The notes beneath the pieces are model-generated. The model had not been told where the DNA came from and made no database searches. It worked only from the letters and a program-made list of their open reading frames with translations. Below are positions 1 to 12,835 of a DNA stretch of 64,000 nt, one piece after another (position 1 is the first letter of the stretch; every line of letters starts with the position of its first letter). The translations under genes were made by a program, and so were the position numbers. This DNA comes from Mytilus edulis (lineage: Eukaryota > Mollusca > Bivalvia > Mytilida > Mytilidae): NCBI RefSeq assembly GCF_963676685.1, contig NC_092350.1, positions 62,923,674 through 62,987,673 on the forward strand. Direction: 5' to 3'.

Positions 1-305
1 AACGTTCTTATTAGTAACATCGCGAAATTACAACGTTCTGGTTACCAACGTCGCGAAAACAACACGAACAGTTTTGAAAACGTTATTATCTGCCCCTGCT
101 ACTGTATCGTATTCCCTTATAAAGTCATGAATTTCGAATCCACAATTTACTTAAAACTGAAACTATGACAGAAAATGCTTATCGCTTAGTGACGGATCTT
201 CTCACAATTTAATTTCCACTTTATCCTTTTTTTTTATCAATTATTGAGAGCATATATAAAGAATGAGAAGCTGTCAGATGTTAACCTCAATTTTTGTTTT
301 AACAG
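1..305. other. Sequence upstream of the first visible exon
   Basis: I see no convincing exon or repeat here. The first exon at 306 begins in the middle of a codon (its first two bases finish one), so this stretch is best read as intron of the B-box gene, whose earlier exons lie outside the window. Confidence 0.5.
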
Positions 306-3300
306 AAACAAAAGAAACTCAGTCAGAGGCAACATGCGGAGGAGCTGTGATAGATACAGAACACAACGAATGCTGTATCCCTGTAACAGAAAACAAAAAT
401 GGTATTGTAGTGTGCCCTTTTAAACTTAATCAATGCACTTAACATATTTGTATGTGTACATATCGATAATAATACACTATGATGCTAGCAACATGAAGGT
501 CTTTGAAATTGTATAAGACTGACAAATGCCACGTTGGAATTAGGAGTCTTCTGTGAAAACACATTATAATAAAAGAAAATATTTGAATATCATACGGAAT
601 TCTAAATTTTATATGGTTGTATTTTTCCCGGTGCTGAGGCTTGATTTTCTGAATAACTTTTAACTTGTCAACACTCAAGCATAATTCTTTCTTTTACATA
701 TATGAAAGAAACTTGTTATTATCTTTTCATTGCAGTTTGTAAGGTTGAATGGAAAATTGTTACCCCAGGAAGCTGGGACGTAGAAAGGATTTCACGTTCA
801 TTAAATAAAGTTGCTGCACTTTTGGAAGAGGTTTTTCAGATTGAATTCGTTATGTTAGGATCGTTAATCATCAAAACTAGTGTTCCTTTGAAAATTATAC
901 AGAACACGGAATCGTTTGCTGAAGCTGTTGAGTCTTTTCTGAGGAATATATGGAGGGAATCAAAAATTGATACAAGTGAATATCATGTTATCCCAGTGTA
1001 TTTAACTTTTAATGGTAAGATACTTGTATATTTTCTTCTAAAATATTGTCTAGTGTGGTTGTTCACCTTTATGTTATACCACTTCTGAAACGTTTATAAT
1101 TGCCCAAATGAGCATCCAGTGCTGTACAATTGTCACCTGTAATGTATTTATCAAATTATATATCTAGTTATTATTAACAAATATCGCCAAAACAACTTTT
1201 TAGGTACCATTCTTTGAATCTATAAATTAATTTGAATGATGTATAGTGTACCAAAACCAATAACGAAAACAAGTAAAACATTGTTGATATATATCAATTT
1301 TTGACATTCAGTGAATGTTTCAATATTTTTTGTTGTTTTATTATTTATTTTCTATATTTGTGGCAGCGAGCGATAAAACATCAATTAGCACATCAATACA
1401 GACAGAACAAAGCGAATGTGAAAATTGCGTAAAGCTGAAGACAGAAAACAATATTTTGACAGAACTGGTTGATGATTGGTATAAAACAATTACTGAACTT
1501 TCTGGAGGTATTAATAATAGTCATACTTTGATTTGATATCATTCCTTTGAAACAATTTAATGTATGTTTTACTCTAAAAATGTAAAACAGTAATTATCAT
1601 ATAATGTCTTTACATATATTTGGAATTTACGCACGAGCAAGATTGAGATTTGAGCTCACGAACTATTAGCCTGCTCAAAGTTGCCTACCACAAGTCAGTC
1701 TTGCAATAAGACGATTGGACAACATTATAAAGCGTTAGACGTATGACCGCAATGGTAGTAGTAGTGTAAGATTGAAGTGATATGCTGTAATTGGATGTAC
1801 ATGTGCACATTGCCTGAGTCTGTCTAGAACGTTAACCCCGTTCACACAAATATCCATTTCGAACTCATAACGTCCTAAGTGCATCCCAAAGCCTTTACAA
1901 TACGGGAAACAAAGAGATTCAAGTGCTGAGGTTAAGATAATTCCTTCTCAAACGTAATGAACTTCTCAAGAGTTTGTTGACCGTAATGGAATATCCGTAC
2001 CTTTTACCTCAAATGAGACCTCATGATTACATTTTTGATCAGATTTTCTAACATGAACAATATAAAGGATGCCACATGAGGAGCAGGATCTGCTTGCTTC
2101 GATCACCTATAGTGTTTGGTAATGTACTTCTTTTTCTTAGTCTTAAGTTTTCTATTTTGTGTTTTGTGGACTGATGGTTTGATTGTTTTAGCCATTGTGG
2201 TGTCTTTTATAAGACATATGAGTATGAATGTCTCTTTGAAATGTCTCGCCTCTCCTTTTCAAAATTGTTTTGATGTTTTGCTTAGTATTTTGTTGTGACT
2301 GAAGATTTATTGAGTATGATATATGCAGGCTAGGGTATGAATGAACAAAGTGTTATTGTAGTTCAAGACTAAACAATTGGTCAATGCTTCATAACTCCGA
2401 CAAGAATTGTTAAATATTATTAAGCTATAGAAAGGTAATAGACCTATGATGGTTTATAATCAAACACATAATGCAAAATTACTTCTAAACAGCCATAGTG
2501 GAGTTGTATTCATTTCAAGTAATATATGATATGATTCATAGCAAATGTTGATGGATGCCTGAATTTGAAATTTCAGATGAGACTACCTTTCAAATATAAA
2601 TGTGTAACACATTGACGGATGTACGGAAAATTTTATATAACATATATCCAATATCTGAAAATCGAAAGTATGTGAGTACAGAACTGATCAACTAATTTGT
2701 AATGGCCATGCTCCACCCTGTCTGCTTCAATGCGATAGATCGTCATAGGCCAAGGCCGTTTTGCTTTGTCGAGTTAAAAAAAACCCAGACTGTTCAATGA
2801 ATCAAAGTTCCATGATAGAAACACATAATTCCAATAAAACATTTTTTTTTAAATTTATTTTAGGAGTTACTTCCAAGCAACACGTGAACAAGTGAGTTTT
2901 TCGTTATCTATGTTCTATTATTTGTTTCTATGAAAAACACAGTGTAAAAAAACCCAAAGCTTTGGGATATTTCTAGTTTGCTTGATGTCCCAATCGATTT
3001 CATTATACCACAAATACAGTTAGTTTAATTTGGAACAATATATATGTTTTGAAACATAGGAGATGCTAAACAATATAAGCACGATGGAATACAACTTGTA
3101 TTTCTTATCAGGAGTTTTTACTAATATGAGGATGCCTACAACTAATGTTGTTGTTCATGCATTTAACTATCTATATATTGCTAGGGTCGTGTTGATTAAC
3201 TTTTCTGCACAGATCTACTGATAGGTGTGTGGTCTTTCCGTATTTGTCTGTAGTTAATATATTGTTGTCTCGTATTTCTTAATGGTCATTTTACTGTATC

Positions 3301-4868
3301 TACTTTATTTGACCTATTTCAATTTAAAATTTATAATTTAAAGTTGTTTATCTGTTAAAGAAAGAAGACCAAAATGAAAAAAAAAAAAACGATATGTGTG
3401 TAGGTCCACTGTTTTTGAAAACAGGAAGATATCGTACTATATGCCACACTTTTATCGTCTCAGTTTTAAATTGTGTGAACAGTTGTCTTACGATTACAGA
3501 ATATCCTTTTTTTTTAAATGCATGAACTGTTCATGTACTTGTTATTCCTTAAAGACTAATAGATACAAATGTATAAATTCTGAAGAAAACATGTATTTGT
3601 ATAGACGAATATGGTAACGTCTTAATTTTGTAAATATTTATGAGGTTCAAAAGTATTTATTTCAACATGACAAGTACACTTTAAAAATTAACAAATGCTT
3701 ATAACATGTATAAGTGACAAACAGGTATTACTTGTGGGGATTTTGTGGATCCATTATTTTATTGAAAAAACAAATAGTTTCCTTTTTTGTATTTGAGGTA
3801 TTTCATATAAAAGGTAATGCTTTTTATATTTCTGACCCCCCTCCCTTTAAAAACCCACACAATTAATTCATGCATTTTGTTTAATTTATATTTCATTCGG
3901 GAGTTTGACGAGATATGTGACATGGATTCAAATTTGAAACAAACACAAATATATGACGAAGTCAAATAGATTTTGAGATTATCAGCTGACTATATTTTTC
4001 TTTTTTCAGTTGTAGTGTATGTAATGTTCCCAGTAAGTCAATCGTCCAGTGTTGCTTCCGATGTAACAAACCTATGTGTAGCGATTGTTCTTTACGACAC
4101 AAAAACGAAGCAATCCACGTCACAAACACTTTTATGCTTGGTGATCTGAGAATATCAGACATCAAATCATTACGCGGTGGACGATTTGTTCTTGCCGATG
4201 ATTGTTTCAATTTCCTAGTAAGTTGTAATATGACTGATCAACAGGAAAAATTGCAGTTGCCTGGTCAGCCATGGTGTATCGCTGTTTTGGACGATACTTC
4301 CGTTGCCGTTACTTTGCCTTGGGAGAAACAGATTTTAATTATCCAAGTGTTACGAGACTTAACATTAACAGTTTTGTATGAAATCAGTGCATGTGAACGA
4401 TATTTTGGAATAGATTTGATACAAGAAAATATGTTGGTCGTTAGTTGTGAAAGCGACGAACTGATAATTTTGGATACTTTAGGGGAAATCCAATTTTCAG
4501 TAAAAATCGATTTCATTCCTTATTACTTCTGTACAGACCGTAAACATCGTGTATTTTACACTGACAACGTTAACAACAGCGTGGTATGTATAGATACGTC
4601 AGAAAACATAATGTTTGCAATTGTTCACCCATTCATGAAAGGACCAGATGGAATAACAACTGACGACTGCGGATACTTATATGTTATATGTACACAGTCT
4701 CATAACATATTTAAAATCAAGCCTGATGACCAACATGTTAAAATTTTGTGCACTCTAGGATTGCACGATTTTGATGTATCATGTGTACCACATATATGTT
4801 ATGACCCGGTAGTAAAATCTATCTTAGTGGGTATGAAAAACACTGTCGATTTTATTTGCAAGCAGTAA
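306..4868 (+). CDS. B-box zinc finger / beta-propeller protein, 5' partial
   Basis: Five exons can be joined with consistent phases: 306-401, 736-1014, 1367-1507, 2864-2891 and 4010-4868 (stop TAA). They give 466 residues with no internal stop. In order the protein shows a short Cys-containing stretch, an unassigned alpha/beta-looking domain of about 90 residues (exon 736-1014), and a polar, helix-prone linker. Next is a B-box-1-like zinc finger with the pattern C-x2-C, C-x2-C-x4-C-x2-C-x3-H-x5-H, starting at CSVC (4011). The last roughly 225 residues look like the NHL/six-bladed propeller of invertebrate TRIM-like proteins. No RING finger is visible; it may be absent or lie upstream. TRIM-like proteins often act in ubiquitin signalling or RNA binding, but nothing here shows which. 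The 28-base exon is required: without it exons 1367-1507 and 4010-4868 are out of phase. Confidence 0.72.
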
Positions 4869-5200
4869 AGTCTTAATCTTGTTTTTGTTGACAAGACATA
4901 CTTTTTAAGATATGAATTGAATGAATATAACTATCGACAGTAAGCCATTCAAAAATATTTCTGACTGTATGGTTCATTGTACATGTTGTAAGTTAATTGT
5001 AATGTTTAAGTTTCTGGAATCATTTGTCATCTAGAGCAACCAGTTTTTCGTTCGTTTTAAAAAAAACAAACACTGGAATATACTTGATTGCATTGTCTCA
5101 ACGTGACTGACGATTCATTATAAAGATAGGGGAAAAGTTGTACGTCTAGTCGAACAAATTTTGTATCCTAAATATTTTAATGTATCTGGAGTCCAACTTA

Positions 5201-6121
5201 TTGAATTACAAGTCCGATATTGTGTTAATTGATTGTTCATCAATATCACCTCAAACTATGTTGGATGCGCTCCCCATTTTTCCTATAAGTTTGAAACATA
5301 TGAAATTTTGATATCTGCATTCTGTGGACAAACTGGAGCAAAGTGACAATGTTCGAATTATTTTTTCACAAAACGTTACAAATACGTGAATAATGCATGC
5401 TGACGGATAACATATACATAGATTTTAAAGTCTCAGTTTTATTTCTTTTTCACAGAATTGAAATTAACTTATGGTAGTTTCTATAATGTCATTAATGGAA
5501 ATATGTGTATTAATTTCAATCAAAACATAATAATGTAGTTTATATGACGATTGAAAATCAAAGCAATGCCATAAATGTTTGATATTAAAAACCAAATTAT
5601 TAAACATTTTACAAAACTCTGCCAATATCTATGCAATTGAAATTCATTGATTTACATCAATGATGTAAAATGTGATATTGCTGCAGTGTTATTCTAGTTC
5701 AAATAGGAGTCATTGTTTGAAACTGATCTTAATTTTGAACATGTCTGTACTTGTTCTTGTATCTGTATCGTTTGTATCTATTATGCTAGTATTTTGTAGT
5801 GAACAAAGATTGTTCATTAATTTTTTTTATAGAAGATGTGAAGTTTTTCTTGTCGAGTCTCAATTCTGTGGCTATTTTTTTAAAATAAAACTGAGACTTT
5901 AAAATCTTTGTATATTTTATCCGTCAGCATGCATTATTCACGTATTTGTAACGTTTTGTGAAAAAATAATTCGAACATTGTCACTTTGCTCCAGTTTGTT
6001 TACAGAATGCAGATATCAAAATGTGTTTCAAACTTATAGGAAAAATGGGGAGCGCATCCAACATAGTTTGAGGTGATATTGATGAACAATCAATTAACAC
6101 AATATCGGATTTGTAATTCAA
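5201..6121. repeat. Long inverted repeat (about 240-bp arms), foldback element
   Basis: The left arm, 5201-5445, is nearly identical to the reverse complement of the right arm, 5885-6121. Only scattered substitutions and one small deletion separate them. The central spacer is about 440 bp and AT-rich, and I see no transposase. Both arms end outwards in a TTGAATTACAA-like sequence. No clear target-site duplication was found. It is either a non-autonomous foldback/MITE-type element or a local inverted duplication. Confidence 0.8.
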
Positions 6122-7781
6122 TTTTTTTTTTACTAAATAAAGAGGTTGATATGTTTACCTCCTTTTACAAGGTCATAGGAAGTTAATATGATGTAAACAC
6201 TGTGATAAGCAATATCTTCCTTGTTTCACACTAGATGATAATATGAGACTAATTAGTACACGTACTTGAAGTAAGGAAACATTGAGAGCGAAAAGTTTAT
6301 CAGTTTTAATAAATAATATAACAACTGTAGCTTTTGTTTTGTATTTTTCAGAGAAACATATCGATATCGGACTTCCTACTTAGTCAATATTCTTCTTGTA
6401 GGTCGGTATGACTATAATGATATAATAAATAAACCAATATATATTAAAAAAACCAACAACTCAAGGAATATTTAACATGTTCCGAAATTATTTACTAAGA
6501 AGCTCATACACAACTGATAATAATCATATACGCAAACACATGGTTATAATTATGTATTTATTAATGTATAATATAACTTTAAATGTAAGCTTCTGAAATG
6601 AAACTGTATATTTTATGTTCAAAAAATTGCTTTTGCAAACCTCATTTGTCTATCTACATCGTAAAACCCATAACTGCCTGTTTCAAAAGTAAAAGTATTG
6701 CTGAAAATAACATATACATATGCATAAAGCGCACCACTGTACATTATTGATTTACATGTCTATCAATAAGTAAAATTAATACAAGATCCAACGATTGGAT
6801 GCAGGAGTGGACATTGAGTGAACTTAAATCTTGTTTCTATAATTGATTTACAAAATATCTGTTTAAATCAGTGTAAGAAAACTGGTTAAGACTAAAATTG
6901 ACATATTGATTTGGAAACATAACCGCATTTTCACAAATATTTTCCAACAATTAAATGAAAATCATTCGAGCACTTAATTGTGTATGATTATTTTCTAGAG
7001 AATAGTTTTACATTCGTATGCATAACATTATCGACAAACTTTGTTTCTGATTGTTGTAACATTCATAAGGAAGTTGTTCAATTAAGATTTAAGTCTTGTA
7101 AAAGCTTTTATTTTTCCTTGAGATAATCTCCTCTGAAACTGATCTTGAGCTAAATGTTGACTTTTTCTATGTTAGTTTATTTTCTGTTTTACATGAAACA
7201 TAAAGTTGCATCACTCTTTTACTTCAGTTATTCATTATATCTGACATTAGATAGCAAATTGGTTAATTAATTGGATACTTAATTTTAACAACAGTTTCAC
7301 CAATAAATTTTATAACTGCAAGTGATAATGAAAATATCAAGGGAACAATGAAAGCACAACAGTAAAACAATTGTACGGAACGATGAGACATAAATTGTAA
7401 AAGAGCGACAATATACATTCCCTTTCAACAAAACATAAATGACAGTACAGGGAAACACACTTGAGCAACTTGAACCACAACAAAACTTGAGATGAACAAA
7501 AGTGATTCGTAAGTGTAAGCAGTGACATATAGATTCGAGCGTCACTGATAAGTCTTTTGTAGACAAAACCCGCGTCTGTCGTATATATAAAATTTAGTCC
7601 TGGGTTCTATGATGAGTTTATTTATGTTACACAAATAATGTTTCTCAGTCAATTTAATTACGTAAAAATTCGGTCATAACTATCTTTCGCAGATGATCAA
7701 ACGATTCACAGTAGTCAAGATTACGGTTACAGCAATGAAACCTTTCAGTTGCCATAATCATGCTTGACTGCAAAACATTTT
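6122..7781. other. Intergenic stretch between B-box gene and XKR copy 1
   Basis: This holds no recognisable exon. About 7547-7612 carries a short dispersed mussel-type repeat (core GACAAAACNCGCGTCTG) that is seen again at about 49815-49880. An AATAAA on the minus strand near 7617 could serve as polyadenylation signal for XKR copy 1. Confidence 0.4.
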
Positions 7782-10700
7782 CTATTCAGACGTGGCTGTT
7801 TCTTCTGGTGTATGTTGTTTTTTACGTAGCCGATAGTAAAGTAACAGACATGACGGTTGAACAATGAACCCCAAAATGACAACTGCGAATACATAAGGCA
7901 CACCCCATTTATGATTTGAACACGCGCCCCCAATTTTTATCGGAAGTAAAGCCGAATCATCACTGTACCAAAGATACAACATGCACGCATTTTCAAAATA
8001 AAATAAAATATAGTAAAATGGGAAGAATATTCCCCCGCAGTGTTCTTTCTTGTGGCACCGATAAATGCGGGAAACGGAAAAACAAAATATGTTGCCAAAT
8101 ATTCCCAACAATATGTCCAGAACATTGTTTCCTTTACTGCAGATGTACATGAGTCCATGGAGAAGACGATAAGCTATAAAGAATAACACAAAATAGCTAT
8201 ATTCAGCCATAACGAGCGCAATTAAGATGATACGTGGCACAATTTCAGCTAACCGTGATATCCAGTGAATGATTTTAATCAAAATGCTATCTTCATGGTT
8301 CTGTTTCGTCTTTCGATATTGGTGTTTGAAGGCATTCAAAGACCAAGCCAATCCGAGAGAAGATGCATTTATACTCATATAACGAAGTATCTCTGCAACA
8401 AAAATAAGAATGTTACTGATGTTACTACATGTTTAAAGGTAAACACAATGTTTTGATATGCTACATGTATGTATGCATTGTGTCTGAACTTAACAGTCAT
8501 TTAAAGTGTTCAGCAAAATATATGTTTCGAAAAATAATTGGATGTATTCCTATGCCACCTCAATTTGCAACAAGTAATATTGAATAGGGCATGAAGAACT
8601 GATATGTATATTCATGACTTAAAATATACACAATAATTATTAATGATATTATAATTTCTGATAACACCTTTTTCATATTATTGATGCTAACATTTTTTAT
8701 CCAAAGTATTACCTTTATTCTTTTCAATTATGCATAAAAATGAAGTTCGTGTGGAGGCAATATATCACATATCACAAAACATGCCACAAGGTATTTTGAA
8801 AGCCTATATGAACCACATAAAATGCCCTAGACCACTATCTCCAATCGGTTGGAAGATAACCAGCAGATTATGTAATCATTGATCGATAAGTTCTGATACA
8901 TTTGAATTAAATAGACATCAATTCATTACATTCATAATAAAATTATACGGAAATTTCAGGAATCTTCTCAAAGGCTTGTTCAATACAAAAATGTCAAATA
9001 GCGTTCACAACAACCACATCGGATTCCATAAAAAAGTGTTTGGTATTTTTAAATATGTGTATGTTAGAAATGATCTTACAAAAAATAAAAACATGAACAA
9101 AATTCAAATACTGAACATGCTGAAAGGCAAAAACAGATGCTCGTTTGGTAAATCATTCACACAAGTCATTTATTAAGGATTATGTACCCTTGTGTTGATT
9201 CAATACTAAACATATGGAAATTTTATAAAAAATCCACAGCCTTTATCCTTGTACACTCATGTTTGGCAATTCGGTGACTGATAGAGGATTATTGCATGCT
9301 GTGCTGCAATGTAGCATTGATTTCCTTTAAAAAAAAGTTTATCGATGTAGTTATTGCTTAAAACAAATATAAATATGGACCAAAGTACACCTATTAGGAT
9401 ACGCTCGACTTTAGTGACTCAGCACGAGGTGTTTTGGAATTTACAGGTTGCTTAGAACTTTGTGTAAACAATAAACGCTAGCACATCATAGAAAAGCAAG
9501 TGAGTAAACTATGTTTAAAATTAAATCTCTGTATTAAAGGCTGTATATTTTCTATAAAAATATTGGTTTATTTGCCACAAAGTTCTATTAAATGCAATGA
9601 AACAGTAAATAACAATGCGTTGCATCAAGTTTCCCCTTGGTATATGTACAAAATGGTATATCTGTATTATTCATTATATTTGTTGTTTTGATACTATTGC
9701 AGTTTGAAAAATTCGTACAAAAATGACAACAGAAGGGGTCATAAACCTTAAAAAAAATTCATTCAATAGAAGTACAAAACAACTTTGGGTGAAGCGATAT
9801 CTACTTATCTAACGTAGAGATCTGATATTTGATGGTTCCTAATTGCTTTTGACATGTCTTTTTTTTCGATTGATACTTTCTTATTATTGCGTCGTATGTT
9901 GCCATCTTTATCTTTGCCTAGGGATAAAAGAAAACTTATTGTCTTTGCCTCCTTGATATATTTCAATTTCTACAGTAACTTACTTGTTTGGGTAGTGTCA
10001 GTGAGCGTATTCGTAATTGACAGGTATATTTGTATTGTTAGCTGTGGAGCTGACTCTACTGTAGCTTCGACGAGAGTAAGGTAAGCTAAAGTATATTCCA
10101 ATTTTCTATCTGGTTGTTTCCCTTGTGCGAGTGCCTGTGCATGCCTGTAAATGTAAATATTACAATAAATAACTAGTATGAAAAGATGGACCTTTCAACA
10201 TTTACGCATTGGACATGCAACATTTGTGTTTCGTATTAATATGGAACTATTCTACTACGAGTGTGTATTTATCTGTTAAAATTCATGGTTTGGAGTAAAA
10301 CACCGTTGCTGGACTCAATTACACAAATTCAGTACCATTTACCAGCAGTCTATGCATAAAATAAGATTCGCTACGGTTGACAATGTTTTCTCAGAGTAAC
10401 AGTCTGCTATATCATCCTCTTAGCTATGTGTTATTTATATTATGTAGAACGTGTTTGAAATACATATAATGTGTGCTTGTGTTTTGTTAAACATAAACAA
10501 ATATTAGCATTAAATTACATACGTATATGTTGGCAAAAATACTGCATATATACCAAACAGGAATACTGATAGTATCTTGATTGCCACGCCACAATATCGA
10601 CATTTATTGACACATATTGCACAACAATTTTCAAAATACTTAGTGACGTCATTTCCGGCAACTTGCATATAAAAATAAATCGCAATGAAGAACACTGGCA

Positions 10701-12193
10701 AGACAGTAAAAACAAAAACCACGGCAAAAGATGATAATTCTCCAATCTTTCCGTAATGGATGAGCAGGAACACATCAGATATAGTATCAAAGAGGTAGAG
10801 AAAATATGTTAACAAAGTTAGTGCAATATGGAGTATGGCCTTCATCAAAGAATCATGGTACTTTTCCTTGGAGAACAGTCGACAACCAGCTGCATACAAG
10901 ATAATCATCAACACCATTACAAAAATCATAGAAACCATTGTTTCTACTTCTGACGATTCATTTATCGATGACGATGTGTCTGTAAATATATTTTAGTGTA
11001 AGTTCATAGTATAAAATTATAGTATATTAATCCCCTTTTAAACGGGTGTACTAATAATTTTTATAAATTCATGTTTGTAACTAAGAACCTTGCGTATTGA
11101 ACACTAAACATCAACTTTAAGTACTGTATGAAAAACCCACGAGATTTAATTACGTCTATCGGTAATAAAAAGCATTTAGCTATTCAAAAGCAGTATCTCT
11201 CAATAATTGAACTACGAAGTTATTGTATCAATAAAGGAAACTTTGAAAATGAAACGCAAAAAAGTAGAATAAAATGAAGTGGACAATATGATTATGCCAT
11301 TCAAAATCTGCAAACAATTATCATTGTTTGAAATAAACTTAGTTCTTTTAGAACATGTCGCAGATTGGGAATATACAGCACTTTAAAAATGAAAGGACGA
11401 ATTCGGTGGTTTATATGTGAAACCCTAGGAAAGATATGTATCGTAACAGAAAAAAATAGCATTTCACGCTCTAGATGTTTAATGAAGAACAGATTATGTT
11501 TGAATGAAAAATGCCATTTTTTCATAAGGAGTGGCGGATATAAGAAGTTCACTTCTATTATAATATAAAGAGGCAGATATCATTTTTGTGTATGGGAAAC
11601 CCCAGAAACTACTCTAATCAGCATGGAAATATGAGGGGTAATATGGAGTCCTGTAATGAGGATGACTAATGTTTGATTGCAATGATCTCTCAAGCGTAGG
11701 ATGACTTGCGGATGGACGATGGAACGCCTCAATAAATGAATTTACAAAAAGACATTCTAATAAAAAGGTAAATCAAGAGGTCCACAGTGTTATCGTATCG
11801 TACGGACCCGTGATAATTTGATTGCAATCAATCTACTGATTAAAAAGAATTTCGGATTTGCATGTTCGCCTATTTTTTTAAAAGGTCAGTTTCCATGATT
11901 ATGCATGCAGGAACCCTAGCACCCATATCAATCAAAATGTAAGATAACCATGAAGATATCTGATGATTTGATCGGTTGTCTTGATTGCAAATTGTTTCTT
12001 GTGTGGTATAGCTAGGGTCAGAATAAATAGGACTTATTACATGTATTTGATATCAACTATTAAAATGAAATATCTTCCTACCTGATGTCGTTGTTTTGTT
12101 ACTCCAAAATGGTGTTGTGATGGTATTATTTATGACCGTTGGCACAGTTTTAATACAGTGCACTAGGGTCAAGCTGTCTGCGGTAAAATTCAT
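7782..12193 (-). CDS. XK-related (XKR) membrane protein, copy 1
   Basis: Four exons on the minus strand join in phase: 12193-12082 (ATG at 12193), 10979-10523, 10144-9984 and 8392-7782 (stop TAG). They give 446 residues. The Asn/Thr-rich N-terminus carries several N-x-T sequons. Then come many hydrophobic segments, including the XKR hallmarks LFDTISDVFLL (exon 2) and EATVESAPQLTIQIYL (exon 3). The last exon encodes the C-terminal membrane half with LGLAWSLNAFKHQ and a short polar tail. The XKR family includes phospholipid scramblases (vertebrate XKR4/8/9, activated by caspase cleavage) and partners of VPS13 lipid-transfer proteins; which role applies here is unknown. All intron phases match copies 2 and 3 (1, 2, 1). 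I see no break, so this copy looks functional. Confidence 0.85.
8393..9983 (-). other. Intron 3 of XKR copy 1
   Basis: About 1.6 kb of AT-rich intron between the CAPQL-type hallmark exon and the last exon. I see no conserved reading frame or recognisable repeat in it. The introns at 10145-10522 and 10980-12081 are equally featureless. Confidence 0.5.
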
Positions 12194-12583
12194 ATTGAAA
12201 ATATTTTATCTCATGGTCAAAGCTGAAATTAACAAAGATATCTGTTTAAATTACATCTATTTTGAATTGTTTGCCACATCATTAAAAATAATGAGTTTGT
12301 TTTTTTCTTATTTTTCAATCAGATTTGTATAGGAATATTCATGTTTGGACAGACGGGTCGCTACGTAAAATATATGACGCTTACACCAAATTGCTGATTA
12401 AATATTTTTTATCTATACTTTTATTATTGATTTGTTACTAACCTAATTGCATATATGATTGATGATAAAGGGGACAATTATTATGGAAATCATGTACGCA
12501 ATGTAGATGGGTATGTCCCCTAATTCACGTGCAAATTACAATGTAACAGCGAGCACGAGGACATGTCACCTTACATGGACACA

Positions 12584-12835
12584 TTATTCTGACTTCGAAC
12601 ACAAAAGTGATGCTATCTCTTCTATATTCAGTTCAATAAGCGTTACAGCTGAGCTTACAAACTCTTTCGGACTTCGCTTGGTCATGTTGTTGATGAAATT
12701 CACGGCCATCCGCACTCGTGTTGTGCACAATACAACTTGATAATCAAGACGGTTAATCATGAGTATCACAGAGTTGATGTCATGAACATATATTTGAATG
12801 CTAAATTGGTATTCATTCCTGCTCACTGAATTCCA
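12584..12835 (-). other. Unassigned open fragment upstream of XKR copy 1
   Basis: An open minus-strand stretch of about 80 codons ends in CSKSE followed by a stop. It is richer in GC and CpG (for example around 12690-12720) than its surroundings, unlike random AT-rich sequence. I do not recognise the peptide. The opposite strand is open over most of the same stretch. It could be a fragment of a protein-coding repeat or an old exon; I cannot say which. Confidence 0.25.

Noticed and set aside
2116-2298. 60-codon frame with a membrane-like sequence.
   Set aside because: The DNA matches the T-rich tail of the Penelope-like retroelement (GAGGAGCAGGATCTGCTTGC region), so it is repeat, not gene.
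7297-7566. Overlapping minus-strand frames of 63-89 codons.
   Set aside because: They fall in repeat-derived, T-rich sequence downstream of XKR copy 1, and two frames are open at once.
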